From: JANQGH01 sp039030175
Lineage (GTDB): Bacteria; Pseudomonadota; Alphaproteobacteria; DSM-16000; Inquilinaceae
Assembly: GCA_039030175.1 (NCBI GenBank)
Contig: JBCCER010000001.1
Coordinates: 7,924-71,923 of the forward strand
Direction of reading: 5' to 3'
DNA: 64,000 nucleotides
Positions 53,619 through 62,303 of the stretch are shown here, one piece after another; positions within the stretch are counted from its first letter, which is position 1; each line of letters begins with the position of its first letter. Made by a program: the position numbers and the translations under genes. The notes under the pieces were generated by a model. That model was not told the DNA's origin, ran no database searches, and saw nothing but the letters and a program-made list of their open reading frames with translations.

Positions 53619-54196
53619 GCGTCAGTGAAGGCGAATGGCGATTCGAAGGCACCCCAAGTCGGCCAATCACCGTCGCGTTCGCTAATGGTGGGTCGATCGA
53701 TCGGCGGCGCGCTACCGCCTGCCGTCCAGTCGATTTTGAGGGCCGGATCGTCCCATCGCACGCCCCCCTCGCTGGCGGGTGCGTAGTGGGCGTCGACCTT
53801 ATAGGTGACAAGGCAGTCTGGTGTGACCGTCCGATACGCGTGTGCAAATCCTGATGGTATCAGCAATTGTTCGCCGCCTTCGGCTGTTAGAAGCGCACTG
53901 ACCGACCGCCCATAACCGGGTGATCCCGCCCTGATGTCGAGCGCCACATCGACAATTGCGCCTCGCAAGACGGAGATCAGCTTGTTCTGAGCGTCGGGCG
54001 GTCCTTGGAAGTGGAGGCCTCTTATTGTGTCGACCACACTAGAATAGGCCAGATTGTCCTGGACAAAGTCTACGTTTAGGCCGTGTTCCTGCCAGCGTTG
54101 GCGATTGTAGGTTTCGCTGAAAAATCCCCGATCATCGCCAAATCGGCGCGGCGTGATCCGCAGCACGCCCGGCAGTTCGAAAGTCTGTATATCCAT
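53615..54196 (-). CDS. rfbC: dTDP-4-dehydrorhamnose 3,5-epimerase
   Basis: A 193-residue cupin epimerase of dTDP-L-rhamnose synthesis. Family features: LPGVLRITPRRFGDDRGFFSE start, the catalytic His in IRGLHFQ, GFAHAYRT, and the YKVDAHYAPASEGGVRWDDP segment with the catalytic Asp/Tyr pair. The other rhamnose genes rfbA, rfbB and rfbD are not in the window. Convergent to manC, with a shared TTAA at the stops. Confidence 0.95.
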   Translation of the reverse strand: MDIQTFELPGVLRITPRRFGDDRGFFSETYNRQRWQEHGLNVDFVQDNLAYSSVVDTIRGLHFQGPPDAQNKLISVLRGAIVDVALDIRAGSPGYGRSVSALLTAEGGEQLLIPSGFAHAYRTVTPDCLVTYKVDAHYAPASEGGVRWDDPALKIDWTAGGSAPPIDRPTISERDGDWPTWGAFESPFAFTDA

Positions 54197-54472
54197 GAAA
54201 TCCGACGTGAGAGTAATCGTATTCGGCGCAGGCCGTCACGCCCCGATCATGGAGCAGGCGACCAGTGAATTGTCAGCATCAGCTTGGCGAAATTATGTTT
54301 TTTGGCCGCTCGATAGGTAAGTTATCAACTTTCGAGCTAGGTATCAGGGCATCGACATGTGCGCTATCTGCGCGCCAAGCCCTGATCAGCGTTGCGTTTG
54401 CTGCAGTTGCGAGGAGCGTCTCGTTCGGCTATCCGATGGCGCTTCCTATCCAGCGCGATGGAGACATCCGCC

Positions 54473-55270
54473 ATGACTTCCCACTTGGACACGCTCGAGG
54501 CTCGAACGGTCTATATCCTGCGGGAGGCGTTCGCACGGTTGGAACCGCTCGGCATGCTGTGGTCAATTGGTAAGGATTCCAATGCCTTACTATGGATGGC
54601 GCGCAAGGCGTTTTTCGGTCATGTGCCCTTTCCGCTGATCCAACTGGACACAGAGATGGAACTGCCGGAGGTCTATGACTTCCGTGACCGGCTGGTTGCT
54701 GACTGGAATTTGACCTTGAAGGTCGAGCTGTGCCCGCCAGAAGAAGAGATGGACCAGACCTTGCCGCCGGCCACGCGTTCGGCAGCACGTAAGACTGAGG
54801 GGTTGCGCGCCTTGCTCGCTAGGGACGGCTATCGCGGCATCATTGCAGGCATTCGGCGGGACGAGCAGTCGACCCGCGCCAAGGAGCGGGTATTCAGCCC
54901 GCGACGCATGGATGGCGGCTGGGATTTCCGCGATCAGCCGCCCGAGTTTTGGGATCAGTACAAGACCGAAGTTCCGGACGGCACCCATGTGCGCATCCAT
55001 CCGCTGCTGCATTGGACCGAGCTTGATATTTGGCGTTACACCAAGCGCGAGGGTATTCCGGTGGTGCCGCTTTATTTTGCGCGGGACGGCAAGCGCTACC
55101 GGTCGCTGGGCGAGAAGAACATAACCTTTCCAGTCGACAGCGATGCGGCGACGATTGACGAGATCATTCGCGAACTGGAGGCGACCCGCATCCCCGAACG
55201 GGCGGGCCGAGCGATGGACCACGAAGCCGAGGACAGCTTCGAGCGATTGCGCACCAGCGGGTATATGTAA
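54473..55270 (+). CDS. cysD: Sulfate adenylyltransferase subunit 2
   Basis: A 265-residue PP-loop ATP pyrophosphatase subunit that makes APS from sulfate and ATP. It has the PP-loop WSIGKDSNALLWMARKAF, IAGIRRDEQSTRAKERVFSPR, PLLHWTELDIWRY and the SLGEKNITFPV ending. ATG at 54473 has GGAG 9 bases upstream. It is shorter at the N terminus than E. coli CysD. It is followed by cysNC after 3 bases. Confidence 0.95.
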   Translation: MTSHLDTLEARTVYILREAFARLEPLGMLWSIGKDSNALLWMARKAFFGHVPFPLIQLDTEMELPEVYDFRDRLVADWNLTLKVELCPPEEEMDQTLPPATRSAARKTEGLRALLARDGYRGIIAGIRRDEQSTRAKERVFSPRRMDGGWDFRDQPPEFWDQYKTEVPDGTHVRIHPLLHWTELDIWRYTKREGIPVVPLYFARDGKRYRSLGEKNITFPVDSDAATIDEIIRELEATRIPERAGRAMDHEAEDSFERLRTSGYM

Positions 55271-55273
55271 GCC

Positions 55274-57181
55274 ATGAGCCTTCACCGCCCCAAAGCCACG
55301 GGCCAGCAGCTTCAGATCGTTGTGGTCGGCCATGTCGATCATGGCAAGTCCACCTTGATCGGACGGCTGCTCTACGACACCGATAGCCTACCCGACGGTA
55401 AGTTCGACGAAGTCAAAGCCGTCAGCGAAAAGCGTGGCATGCCTGTCGAGTGGTCCTTCGTGCTCGATGCATTCCAGGCCGAACGCGATCAGGCGATCAC
55501 GATCGATACGACGCAGATTTGGTTCGAGACAGAGGCCAGACCCTACGTCATCATTGACGCGCCCGGGCACCGTGAGTTCCTGAAAAACATGATTAGCGGC
55601 GCTGCTCTTGCCGAGGCCGCGCTATTGGTCGTTGATGCGGAGAAGGGGGTTCGCGAACAGTCCCGGCGGCACGCGTACCTTCTGCATTTGCTAGGCCTGC
55701 GCCAGATCGCAGTTGTCGTCAACAAGATGGACCGCGTCGATCACTCGGCTGAGCGGTTTCACGAGGTCAAGAGCGACATCGTGGCCTATCTCGACGATCT
55801 AGGCATGACGCCCACCGCAGTGGTCCCAGTCAGCGCGCGCCATGGGGACAACCTGTCGGCGCGATCGACAAAGATGGGTTGGTACGAAGGACCGACGGTT
55901 CTTGAGGCGTTAGACGGCTTCGCGCCGGTAGCCGCGCAGTCCGATCAACCGCTTCGGTTGCCTGTCCAAGATGTCTACAAGTTCGACGAACGGCGCATCA
56001 TCGCCGGCCGGGTCGAAAGCGGCCAGGTATCGGTTGGCGACACGGTCGTCTTCTCGCCATCAAACCGTACAGCGACCGTGCGATCGCTAGAGGCTTGGGG
56101 GACAGCGGATCCGCCATTCAGGGCGCGCGCGGGCCAGTCGGTGGGTATTACGCTAGACGAGCAGGTGTTCGTGGAGCGCGGCGATGTGGTCAGCCATGTC
56201 AAGTCGGCCCCCTGTCTAAGCAACGTTTTCCGCGCCACACTGTTCTGGCTAGGTAAGTCGCCGTTGTCGGTGGGTGACCGGTTCCGGCTGAAGGTAGCAA
56301 CCGACGAGGCTTGGGTGACAGTGGCGTCGATTGAGCACAAAATCGACACCCAAACCTTGGCTTCCGACAGCGCAGATCGCGTTGAGCGCAATGATGTCGC
56401 CGAAGTCATCTTGCGATCGCCGGAATTACTTAGCCTTGACTCCTACCGGTCAAATCCGGCGACAGGACGCTGCGTACTGGTCGACGGATTCGATACTGTC
56501 GCAGGTGGGACGATCAGCCTCGATGGCTACCCAGATCAACGCCGGCAAGAGGGGCCAAAGGCCCAAAACCTTACCGCCGTGGAACATCTACTGACCGCAG
56601 ATGGCCGCGCCCGCCGCAATGGTCACCAGGGCGCAGTCGTGTGGTTTACCGGACTGTCGGGTGCCGGAAAATCGACCTTGGCCATGCAGGTCGAAAAGCG
56701 TCTGTTTGCCCTTGGCATGCAGGTCTATGTGCTCGATGGTGACAATGTGCGCCATGGTCTGAACAGCGATTTGGGGTTCGCGCCTGAGGATCGAGTTGAA
56801 AATATTCGCCGGGTCGGTGAGGCAGCAGCCCTATTCGCCGATGCCGGGATAATCGTCATCACGGCGTTCATCTCGCCCTATCGCGGCGACCGTACCAAGG
56901 CGCGGCAGGCTGCCGGCGGGGAGAATTTCCACGAGGTCTATATCAAGGCTGACCTGGAAACTTGCGAGGAGCGTGACCCCAAGGGTCTCTACCGCAAGGC
57001 CCGTTCCGGCGCGATCAAGGAGTTTACTGGTGTTTCCGCTCCCTACGAGCCGCCAGAGACTGCCGAGTTAGTCGTCGACACCATGTCCCTGGATGTCGAG
57101 GCATCGGTGGATTTGATCGTCGACTACGTTCGCGACCGGCTTGTCATCAATCACCGGCCCTCCGCCGTAGCCAACGGCTGA
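55274..57181 (+). CDS. cysNC: Bifunctional sulfate adenylyltransferase subunit 1 / adenylylsulfate kinase
   Basis: A 635-residue fusion. Residues 1-430 form the CysN GTPase: P-loop GHVDHGKST (19-27), DAPGH and NKMD. The C-terminal 190 residues form APS kinase with P-loop GLSGAGKST near 460 and LDGDNVRHGLNSDLGF. It thus gives PAPS directly, as in NodQ-like proteins. It lies between cysD and cysQ. No cysH, cysI or cysJ is nearby, so use for sulfation is as likely as for cysteine synthesis. Confidence 0.95.
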   Translation: MSLHRPKATGQQLQIVVVGHVDHGKSTLIGRLLYDTDSLPDGKFDEVKAVSEKRGMPVEWSFVLDAFQAERDQAITIDTTQIWFETEARPYVIIDAPGHREFLKNMISGAALAEAALLVVDAEKGVREQSRRHAYLLHLLGLRQIAVVVNKMDRVDHSAERFHEVKSDIVAYLDDLGMTPTAVVPVSARHGDNLSARSTKMGWYEGPTVLEALDGFAPVAAQSDQPLRLPVQDVYKFDERRIIAGRVESGQVSVGDTVVFSPSNRTATVRSLEAWGTADPPFRARAGQSVGITLDEQVFVERGDVVSHVKSAPCLSNVFRATLFWLGKSPLSVGDRFRLKVATDEAWVTVASIEHKIDTQTLASDSADRVERNDVAEVILRSPELLSLDSYRSNPATGRCVLVDGFDTVAGGTISLDGYPDQRRQEGPKAQNLTAVEHLLTADGRARRNGHQGAVVWFTGLSGAGKSTLAMQVEKRLFALGMQVYVLDGDNVRHGLNSDLGFAPEDRVENIRRVGEAAALFADAGIIVITAFISPYRGDRTKARQAAGGENFHEVYIKADLETCEERDPKGLYRKARSGAIKEFTGVSAPYEPPETAELVVDTMSLDVEASVDLIVDYVRDRLVINHRPSAVANG

Positions 57182-57190
57182 TCCAGAACA

Positions 57191-57949
57191 ATGCAAGATC
57201 CTTCACTATCGACCGATCTAGCGCTGGCACAGTCCGCAGCGCTTCGGGCAGGCCGTGCCTTGCGCGAGAAGCGCGAGGCTTGGGGACAGGTCACCGAGAC
57301 GATTGGCCGCGACGTCAAAGCCGCCGGCGATAAGGCTGCCGAAACAATCATCTTGACGATGCTACGGGAACTGTCGTCGCACCCTATCCTGAGCGAGGAA
57401 GAGGGCTGGCTGGGTGACGAAGCTGGGCGGGACGCGCTTCACTGGGTTGTCGATCCGCTGGATGGCACGGGCAACTATGTCCGTGACGTACCGATCTGTT
57501 GTGTTTCGATCGGTCTTATGCGTGGGTCCCAGCCGGTCATTGGCGCGGTCTATGATTTCAACCGTGACGAATTGATCTCCGGCGAAGTCGGGGTAGGGGC
57601 CTGGCTAAACGACAGGCCGGTCAAAGTGTCCACCGTTGCCGACAAACGCGCTGGAACCGTCGGTACCGGTTTCACAGTTCGTCGCGACTATTCTCAGGCC
57701 GCCCTGTCGGCGTTCGCCGAGTTTGTGGCGCCCTGGCGAAAGGTCCGCATGATCGGTGCTGCCGCCTTGTCCATGGCTTATGTCGGTGCCGGACGTTTCG
57801 ATGCGCATCAGGAAAGCAGCACGATGATCTGGGATGTCGCGGCAGGAGCCGCGATCGTCGAGGCGGCCGGCGGCCGCGTTGACATCCAGCACCTCGACGA
57901 CACAGGCGTCGTCGATGTCTATGCAGACAACGGCCTTTTACCGAGTTAG
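57191..57949 (+). CDS. cysQ: 3'(2'),5'-bisphosphate nucleotidase
   Basis: A 252-residue member of the inositol monophosphatase family. Metal-binding motifs are SEEEGW (near residue 70), WVVDPLDGTGNYV (near 91) and SSTMIWDVAAGAAIVEAAGG near 210. CysQ hydrolyses PAP, the side product of PAPS-dependent sulfation or reduction. Its place 9 bases after cysNC supports this specific call over inositol monophosphatase. Confidence 0.93.
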   Translation: MQDPSLSTDLALAQSAALRAGRALREKREAWGQVTETIGRDVKAAGDKAAETIILTMLRELSSHPILSEEEGWLGDEAGRDALHWVVDPLDGTGNYVRDVPICCVSIGLMRGSQPVIGAVYDFNRDELISGEVGVGAWLNDRPVKVSTVADKRAGTVGTGFTVRRDYSQAALSAFAEFVAPWRKVRMIGAAALSMAYVGAGRFDAHQESSTMIWDVAAGAAIVEAAGGRVDIQHLDDTGVVDVYADNGLLPS

Positions 57950-58044
57950 CTGTCCAAAAGTGATTGTGAGCAGCGGCTCTCGTCGGTGACGCACGGCAAA
58001 TGGGTGGGCATACTAAGCCCTTCCCAAAACCGCGAGAGTTCACC

Positions 58045-59268
58045 ATGCCAAGCGAGAAACTGGAGTTTCCTGGCAGCCAGGGACATGTGCTAGCCGCCCG
58101 GCTCGATACCCCGGAAGGTCCGATCAGGGCCTACGCGCTATTCGCCCATTGCTTTACATGCGGCAAGGACATCTTGGCGGCCAGCCGGATCGCCCAGGCG
58201 CTGAACGCGCACGGTATCGCTGTTCTTCGTTTCGACTTCACAGGGCTCGGCGCCAGCGAAGGGGAGTTTGCCAATACAAACTTTTCGTCCAATGTCGGCG
58301 ATCTCATCAAAGCTGTCGATTATCTGCGCGAGACTCGGGAGGCGCCGAAAATCCTGATTGGCCATAGTCTTGGCGGTGCGGCAATCCTGACGGCGGCAGG
58401 TCAGGTGCCTGAGGCTACAGCCGTAGCCACAATAGGGGCGCCCTTCGATCCAGGACATGTCGCACACTTGTTTACGGAGTCGCGCGAGGAGATTGAGGCC
58501 GACGGCGAGGCCGAGGTCTTGTTGGCGGGGCGCCGGTTTTGCATTCAAAAGCAGTTTCTGGAGGACATTGAGCGACAAGCCCAGGATGAGCGCATCGCCA
58601 AGTTGCGCAAGGCGCTGATCGTCTTTCACGCTCCCGGCGACGACACCGTGAGTATCGACAATGCTGGTCATATCTTTGGCGCGGCCAAGCATCCCAAGAG
58701 CTTCGTGTCCCTTGACGACGCCGACCACCTGCTAAGCAAGCCAGCCGACGCGGCCTATGTCGCTGGGGTGCTATCCGCGTGGGCGGATCGGTACATCACC
58801 CATTCGGACTTGCAGGACGTTTCATTTCCCAAAGCGAAACCAGGCGCTGTCGCTGTGCGGGAAACCGGTCAAGGCAAGTTTCAACAGGCGGTATCCGCCG
58901 GACGGCACAAGATGCTGTCAGACGAACCCGCGTCTTTTGGCGGTGACGATACCGGACCGTCACCCTATGACCTTCTCGTCGCGGGGCTGGGTGCCTGCAC
59001 GACGATGACAGTTCGCATGTATGCCCGGCACAAGAAATTGCCGCTTGATGGGGTCGAGGTGACGCTGGAGCACAACAAAATCCACGCGGTGGACTGCCAG
59101 CATTGCGAGACGAGTGACGGCAAGATCGATCACATCAAACGAACGCTCACGCTCAAAGGCAATCTGACCGACGAGCAGCGTGGCAAGATGCTAGAGATAG
59201 CCGACAAGTGCCCGGTTCATAGAACGCTGCATTCGGAGGTGAATATCGAAACGGCGCTCGCCGACTAG
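58045..59268 (+). CDS. Fused alpha/beta-hydrolase and OsmC-type peroxidase-like protein
   Basis: A 407-residue two-domain protein. Residues 1-250: alpha/beta hydrolase with the nucleophile Ser108 in IGHSLGGAA, Asp in HAPGDDTVS and His in DDADHLL. Residues 260-407: OsmC/Ohr-like domain with cysteines in LGACTTMTVRMYA and DKCPVHRTL, the pair used for hydroperoxide reduction. The fusion is a known family, often called bifunctional alpha/beta hydrolase/OsmC, whose joint substrate is not established. Starts at ATG 58045, 95 bases after cysQ. Confidence 0.93.
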   Translation: MPSEKLEFPGSQGHVLAARLDTPEGPIRAYALFAHCFTCGKDILAASRIAQALNAHGIAVLRFDFTGLGASEGEFANTNFSSNVGDLIKAVDYLRETREAPKILIGHSLGGAAILTAAGQVPEATAVATIGAPFDPGHVAHLFTESREEIEADGEAEVLLAGRRFCIQKQFLEDIERQAQDERIAKLRKALIVFHAPGDDTVSIDNAGHIFGAAKHPKSFVSLDDADHLLSKPADAAYVAGVLSAWADRYITHSDLQDVSFPKAKPGAVAVRETGQGKFQQAVSAGRHKMLSDEPASFGGDDTGPSPYDLLVAGLGACTTMTVRMYARHKKLPLDGVEVTLEHNKIHAVDCQHCETSDGKIDHIKRTLTLKGNLTDEQRGKMLEIADKCPVHRTLHSEVNIETALAD

Positions 59269-59389
59269 GATTCTCGCCCAGCCGGCGGGTCGATCCATAT
59301 TCCAATTAGCCATGATTGTGCCAGTATAGCAGGTACAATAATTTCGATTGGCTAGAGACAATTGCGCCTAGCTATGGTGTCAATTGTTG

Positions 59390-59405
59390 ATTGACGTGGG
59401 TCAAT
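59390..59405 (+). promoter_or_regulatory. Inverted repeat before the MocR gene, candidate operator
   Basis: ATTGAC-GTGG-GTCAAT is a 16-bp inverted repeat 20 bases before the MocR start. Slightly upstream, ACAATTG (59358-59364) and CAATTGT (59381-59387) form a wider one. MocR/PdxR regulators often bind repeated sites near their own start, so these are candidate targets. Confidence 0.45.
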
Positions 59406-59425
59406 AGTCCGACCGGGAGGGCGAT

Positions 59426-60814
59426 GTGGGCGACTGGATGCCGTCGTTGGCCGACAGGCCAGGTCCCAAATATCTGCGCATAGCAGATGCATTGGCGGAG
59501 GACATCTATGCCGGGCGGCTTGCGGTAGGGGACAAGGTACCACCTCATCGAGACCTTGCCTGGCGCCTGGGGGTGACGGTCGGGACGGTGAGCCGAGCTT
59601 ACGCCGAGGCAGAAAGGCGCGGTTTGCTCGTCGGCGAGGTCGGTCGTGGCAGTTTTGTGCGCGCCGGGGCAAGATCCGCCGCAACATTGGACATGCCGGC
59701 GATAGGCGGCCCGCACACGATCGAGTTGGCGATCAACAGGCCCCCGACGGCACCGGCGGTGAAGGCGTTTTCAGAAGCCTTGGTCGCACAATCGGTCAAC
59801 CCGAAGCTAGACGATCTGATGAATTATCAATCTCATACAGGGCTATGGGACCATCGGGCCAGCGGTGCTGCCTGGCTCCGCCAGAGAGGGCTGGACACAA
59901 CCACCGACAATGTCCTCGTAGTCAATGGCGTAGAGCATGGCCTCGCCGCGGCCTTCATGGCGCTGGCCGATCCCGGCGAAACGGTCTTGGTTGAGGAACT
60001 GACCTGGTCAGGCACTCGGGCCCTGGCGAGCCTAATGCGACTGCGGCTAAAGCCCGTTTCCATGGATGATGATGGGCTTGTTCCGGAAGCGTTTGAAGCA
60101 GCGGTTAAGTCGACTGGCGCGCGACTGGTCTATCTTAATCCAAATATCCACAATCCGACGAGCACGGTGCTTGCCGCGGAAAGACGCGCACGCATCGCCG
60201 AAATCGTTCGCGCGAACGACATGACGATCATTGAGGACGATGTTTACGGCTTCCTGATGCCCGAAGGGCCGCCGCCTTTGGCCTCCTATGCGCCAGATCA
60301 TACGATCTACGTCACCGGCGCATCGAAAGTGATGGCCCCGACCTTTCGGGTGGGATTTGCCTCGATGCCGGCGGATAGAATCGGCCGCTTTAGCGCTGCA
60401 GCACGAGCGGCGAACTGGATGGCGCCTCCCGTGTTGGCCCAGATCGTCGCCGACTGGATTGAGGACGGTACGGCAAAGGAACTGGCAGCTGCCATTCGCG
60501 CTGATGTCGACAGGCGCCACGTGATTGCCAGACGATGCCTTGCCGGAGCGGCCTTTCGCATGGCGCCTGGCAGTTTTCATCTGTGGCTGTCGCTACCGGA
60601 GCCGTGGCGGGCGCAGGAGTTTGTGGACGCCGGGCGGCGGCGGAACTTGTCGCTGACGGCCACGGACCTATTCGTCCCAGGCCGTAACGAGACCCCGCAT
60701 GCGGTCCGTGTTTCAGTGACCGCGCCGAAGACGCTTGCTGAGCTGGAAGAAGGGCTGACCCGTTTGAATGATCTCCTTACCGGTCGGCCCGAACCGTGCT
60801 TGGCGGTCGCCTAG
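59426..60814 (+). CDS. MocR/PdxR family regulator (GntR helix-turn-helix plus aminotransferase domain)
   Basis: A 462-residue regulator. Residues 10-80 are a GntR winged helix (LRIADALAEDIYAGRLAVGDKVPPHRDLAWRLGVTVGTVSRAY, read in parts), and residues 110-450 a class I aminotransferase-like domain with NPNIHNPTS, EDDVYGFL and the PLP-binding Lys301 in TGASKVMAPTFRVGF. It can therefore bind PLP. With pdxY two genes downstream it is probably a vitamin B6 sensor. GTG at 59426 with GGGAGG upstream is the chosen start. Confidence 0.92.
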   Translation: MGDWMPSLADRPGPKYLRIADALAEDIYAGRLAVGDKVPPHRDLAWRLGVTVGTVSRAYAEAERRGLLVGEVGRGSFVRAGARSAATLDMPAIGGPHTIELAINRPPTAPAVKAFSEALVAQSVNPKLDDLMNYQSHTGLWDHRASGAAWLRQRGLDTTTDNVLVVNGVEHGLAAAFMALADPGETVLVEELTWSGTRALASLMRLRLKPVSMDDDGLVPEAFEAAVKSTGARLVYLNPNIHNPTSTVLAAERRARIAEIVRANDMTIIEDDVYGFLMPEGPPPLASYAPDHTIYVTGASKVMAPTFRVGFASMPADRIGRFSAAARAANWMAPPVLAQIVADWIEDGTAKELAAAIRADVDRRHVIARRCLAGAAFRMAPGSFHLWLSLPEPWRAQEFVDAGRRRNLSLTATDLFVPGRNETPHAVRVSVTAPKTLAELEEGLTRLNDLLTGRPEPCLAVA

Positions 60815-60825
60815 GAGCCAGACCG

Positions 60826-61452
60826 ATGTACATCCCCAAAGCTTTTGCCTGGCAAGATCAGGCCGCCCTATGGCGCGCTCTTGAAGAGCAGGCCTTTGGA
60901 ATGCTGGTCACCGGCGGCCAGAGGGGTGAGCCACCGCTGGTCAGTCACCTCCCGTTCCTGCCTATTCCGAACGAAGGGCGGCTATTGTGCCATGTCGCGC
61001 GGGCCAATCCGCATTGGCAAGGCCTAGGGGATGGAGCACCAGTGCGCTGCGTTTTCAGTGGTCCCCATGGCTACGTGTCGCCAACTTGGTACCGACAGCC
61101 AGACTGTGCCGTGCCGACCTGGAATTACGTCACGGTTCATGCAGTTGGCATTGCAAGAGCCGTCGAAGACGCTGACTGGCTGGTCGCGCTGGTGGACCAA
61201 CTCTCGTCGACCTACGAACGGCCGAATGGCTGGCAATTTGTTCAGCTAGCCGAGAGTCTTCGTCGATCGCTTGTGAACGCCATTGTCGGCATTGAGATCG
61301 ATGTCGACAGGTTAGAGGGTAAGCGCAAACTGACCCAGAACCGGCCGGAGACAGATCAAATCAACGTCGTAGAGAAGTTGAGGGCCAGTTCCAGGTCGGG
61401 CGATCTGGCCCTGGCGGACGAAATGAAATCTGAACAAGAGAAAAACGCGTGA
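60826..61452 (+). CDS. PaiB family FMN-binding protein
   Basis: A 208-residue split-barrel protein with the PaiB pattern: MYIPKAFAWQD start, a GEPPLVSHLPFL flavin-pocket stretch, ANPHW, SPTWYRQPDCAVPTWNY and GIEIDVDRLEGKRKLTQNR. The fold is related to pyridoxamine-phosphate oxidase. B. subtilis PaiB was described as a negative regulator, but this fold more often binds FMN. AGGAG lies 8 bases before ATG 60826. It overlaps pdxY by 4 bases. Confidence 0.9.
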   Translation: MYIPKAFAWQDQAALWRALEEQAFGMLVTGGQRGEPPLVSHLPFLPIPNEGRLLCHVARANPHWQGLGDGAPVRCVFSGPHGYVSPTWYRQPDCAVPTWNYVTVHAVGIARAVEDADWLVALVDQLSSTYERPNGWQFVQLAESLRRSLVNAIVGIEIDVDRLEGKRKLTQNRPETDQINVVEKLRASSRSGDLALADEMKSEQEKNA

Positions 61453-62300
61453 ACATTCTTTCGATCCAATCGAGCGTTGCTTATGGGCATGTCGGGAACA
61501 GCGCTGCTGTTTTTCCGCTGCAACGACTGGGCTTTTCGGTCTGGCCCGTGATCACGGTGCATTTTTCCAATCACCTGGGCTACGGCGCGGCACGAGGACC
61601 TGTATTACCGGCGGAGGATGTTGCGGATGTCATCCGAGGCATAGAAGAGCGGGACGTCATGGCCGACTGCGACGCCGTTCTGAGCGGTTACATGGGCGAT
61701 GCGTCGATTGGCGAGGTGATTCTCGACGCGGTCGAGCGCGTTCGCAAGCATCGGCCCGATGCCGTCTATTGCTGTGACCCGGTCATGGGCGATGTCGGGA
61801 CTGGGTTTTATGTGCGGCCGGGCATTCCCGAATTCATGCGCCAACGAGCGGTTCCGGCGGCGACATTGGTAACGCCAAATCAGTTCGAACTTGAATATCT
61901 CACCGACAGCAAAGTGACTGACCTGGCGAGTGTTCTCGACGCGGTTGACCAGCTTCGGGCCATGGGGCCGGACGTGGTTCTCGTAACAAGTCTGCGCCGT
62001 GAAGACGGTCCGACCGACCGGATCGAACTGCTGGCTGTCTCAAGCGATGGCGCTTGGCTGCTGTCCAGCCCGCTTTTGCCGGTCGATGTCAACGGCGCCG
62101 GAGATGCAACGGCAGCGCTTTTTCTCGCTCATTGGCTTACCGATCACTCGATTAGAGAGGCGTTGTCGAAAACGTCGGAGAGCATCTACTCGGTTCTGGA
62201 GCGAACCTTGTCGGCGGGCACGCGGGAGATTCAATTGATTGCCGCGCAGGATGCCATAGCCCATCCGCCAAGCCGATTCGATGTAGAAAAGGTGCGCTGA
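61449..62300 (+). CDS. pdxY: Pyridoxal kinase
   Basis: A 283-residue ribokinase-family kinase that phosphorylates pyridoxal in B6 salvage. Seen: ILSIQSSVAYGHVGNSAA start, FSNHLGYG, YCCDPVMGDVGTGFYV, VTPNQFELEYLT and VDVNGAGDATAALFLAHWL with the catalytic Asp in GAGD. GTG at 61449 overlaps the PaiB stop. Confidence 0.95.
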   Translation: MNILSIQSSVAYGHVGNSAAVFPLQRLGFSVWPVITVHFSNHLGYGAARGPVLPAEDVADVIRGIEERDVMADCDAVLSGYMGDASIGEVILDAVERVRKHRPDAVYCCDPVMGDVGTGFYVRPGIPEFMRQRAVPAATLVTPNQFELEYLTDSKVTDLASVLDAVDQLRAMGPDVVLVTSLRREDGPTDRIELLAVSSDGAWLLSSPLLPVDVNGAGDATAALFLAHWLTDHSIREALSKTSESIYSVLERTLSAGTREIQLIAAQDAIAHPPSRFDVEKVR

Positions 62301-62303
62301 TTG

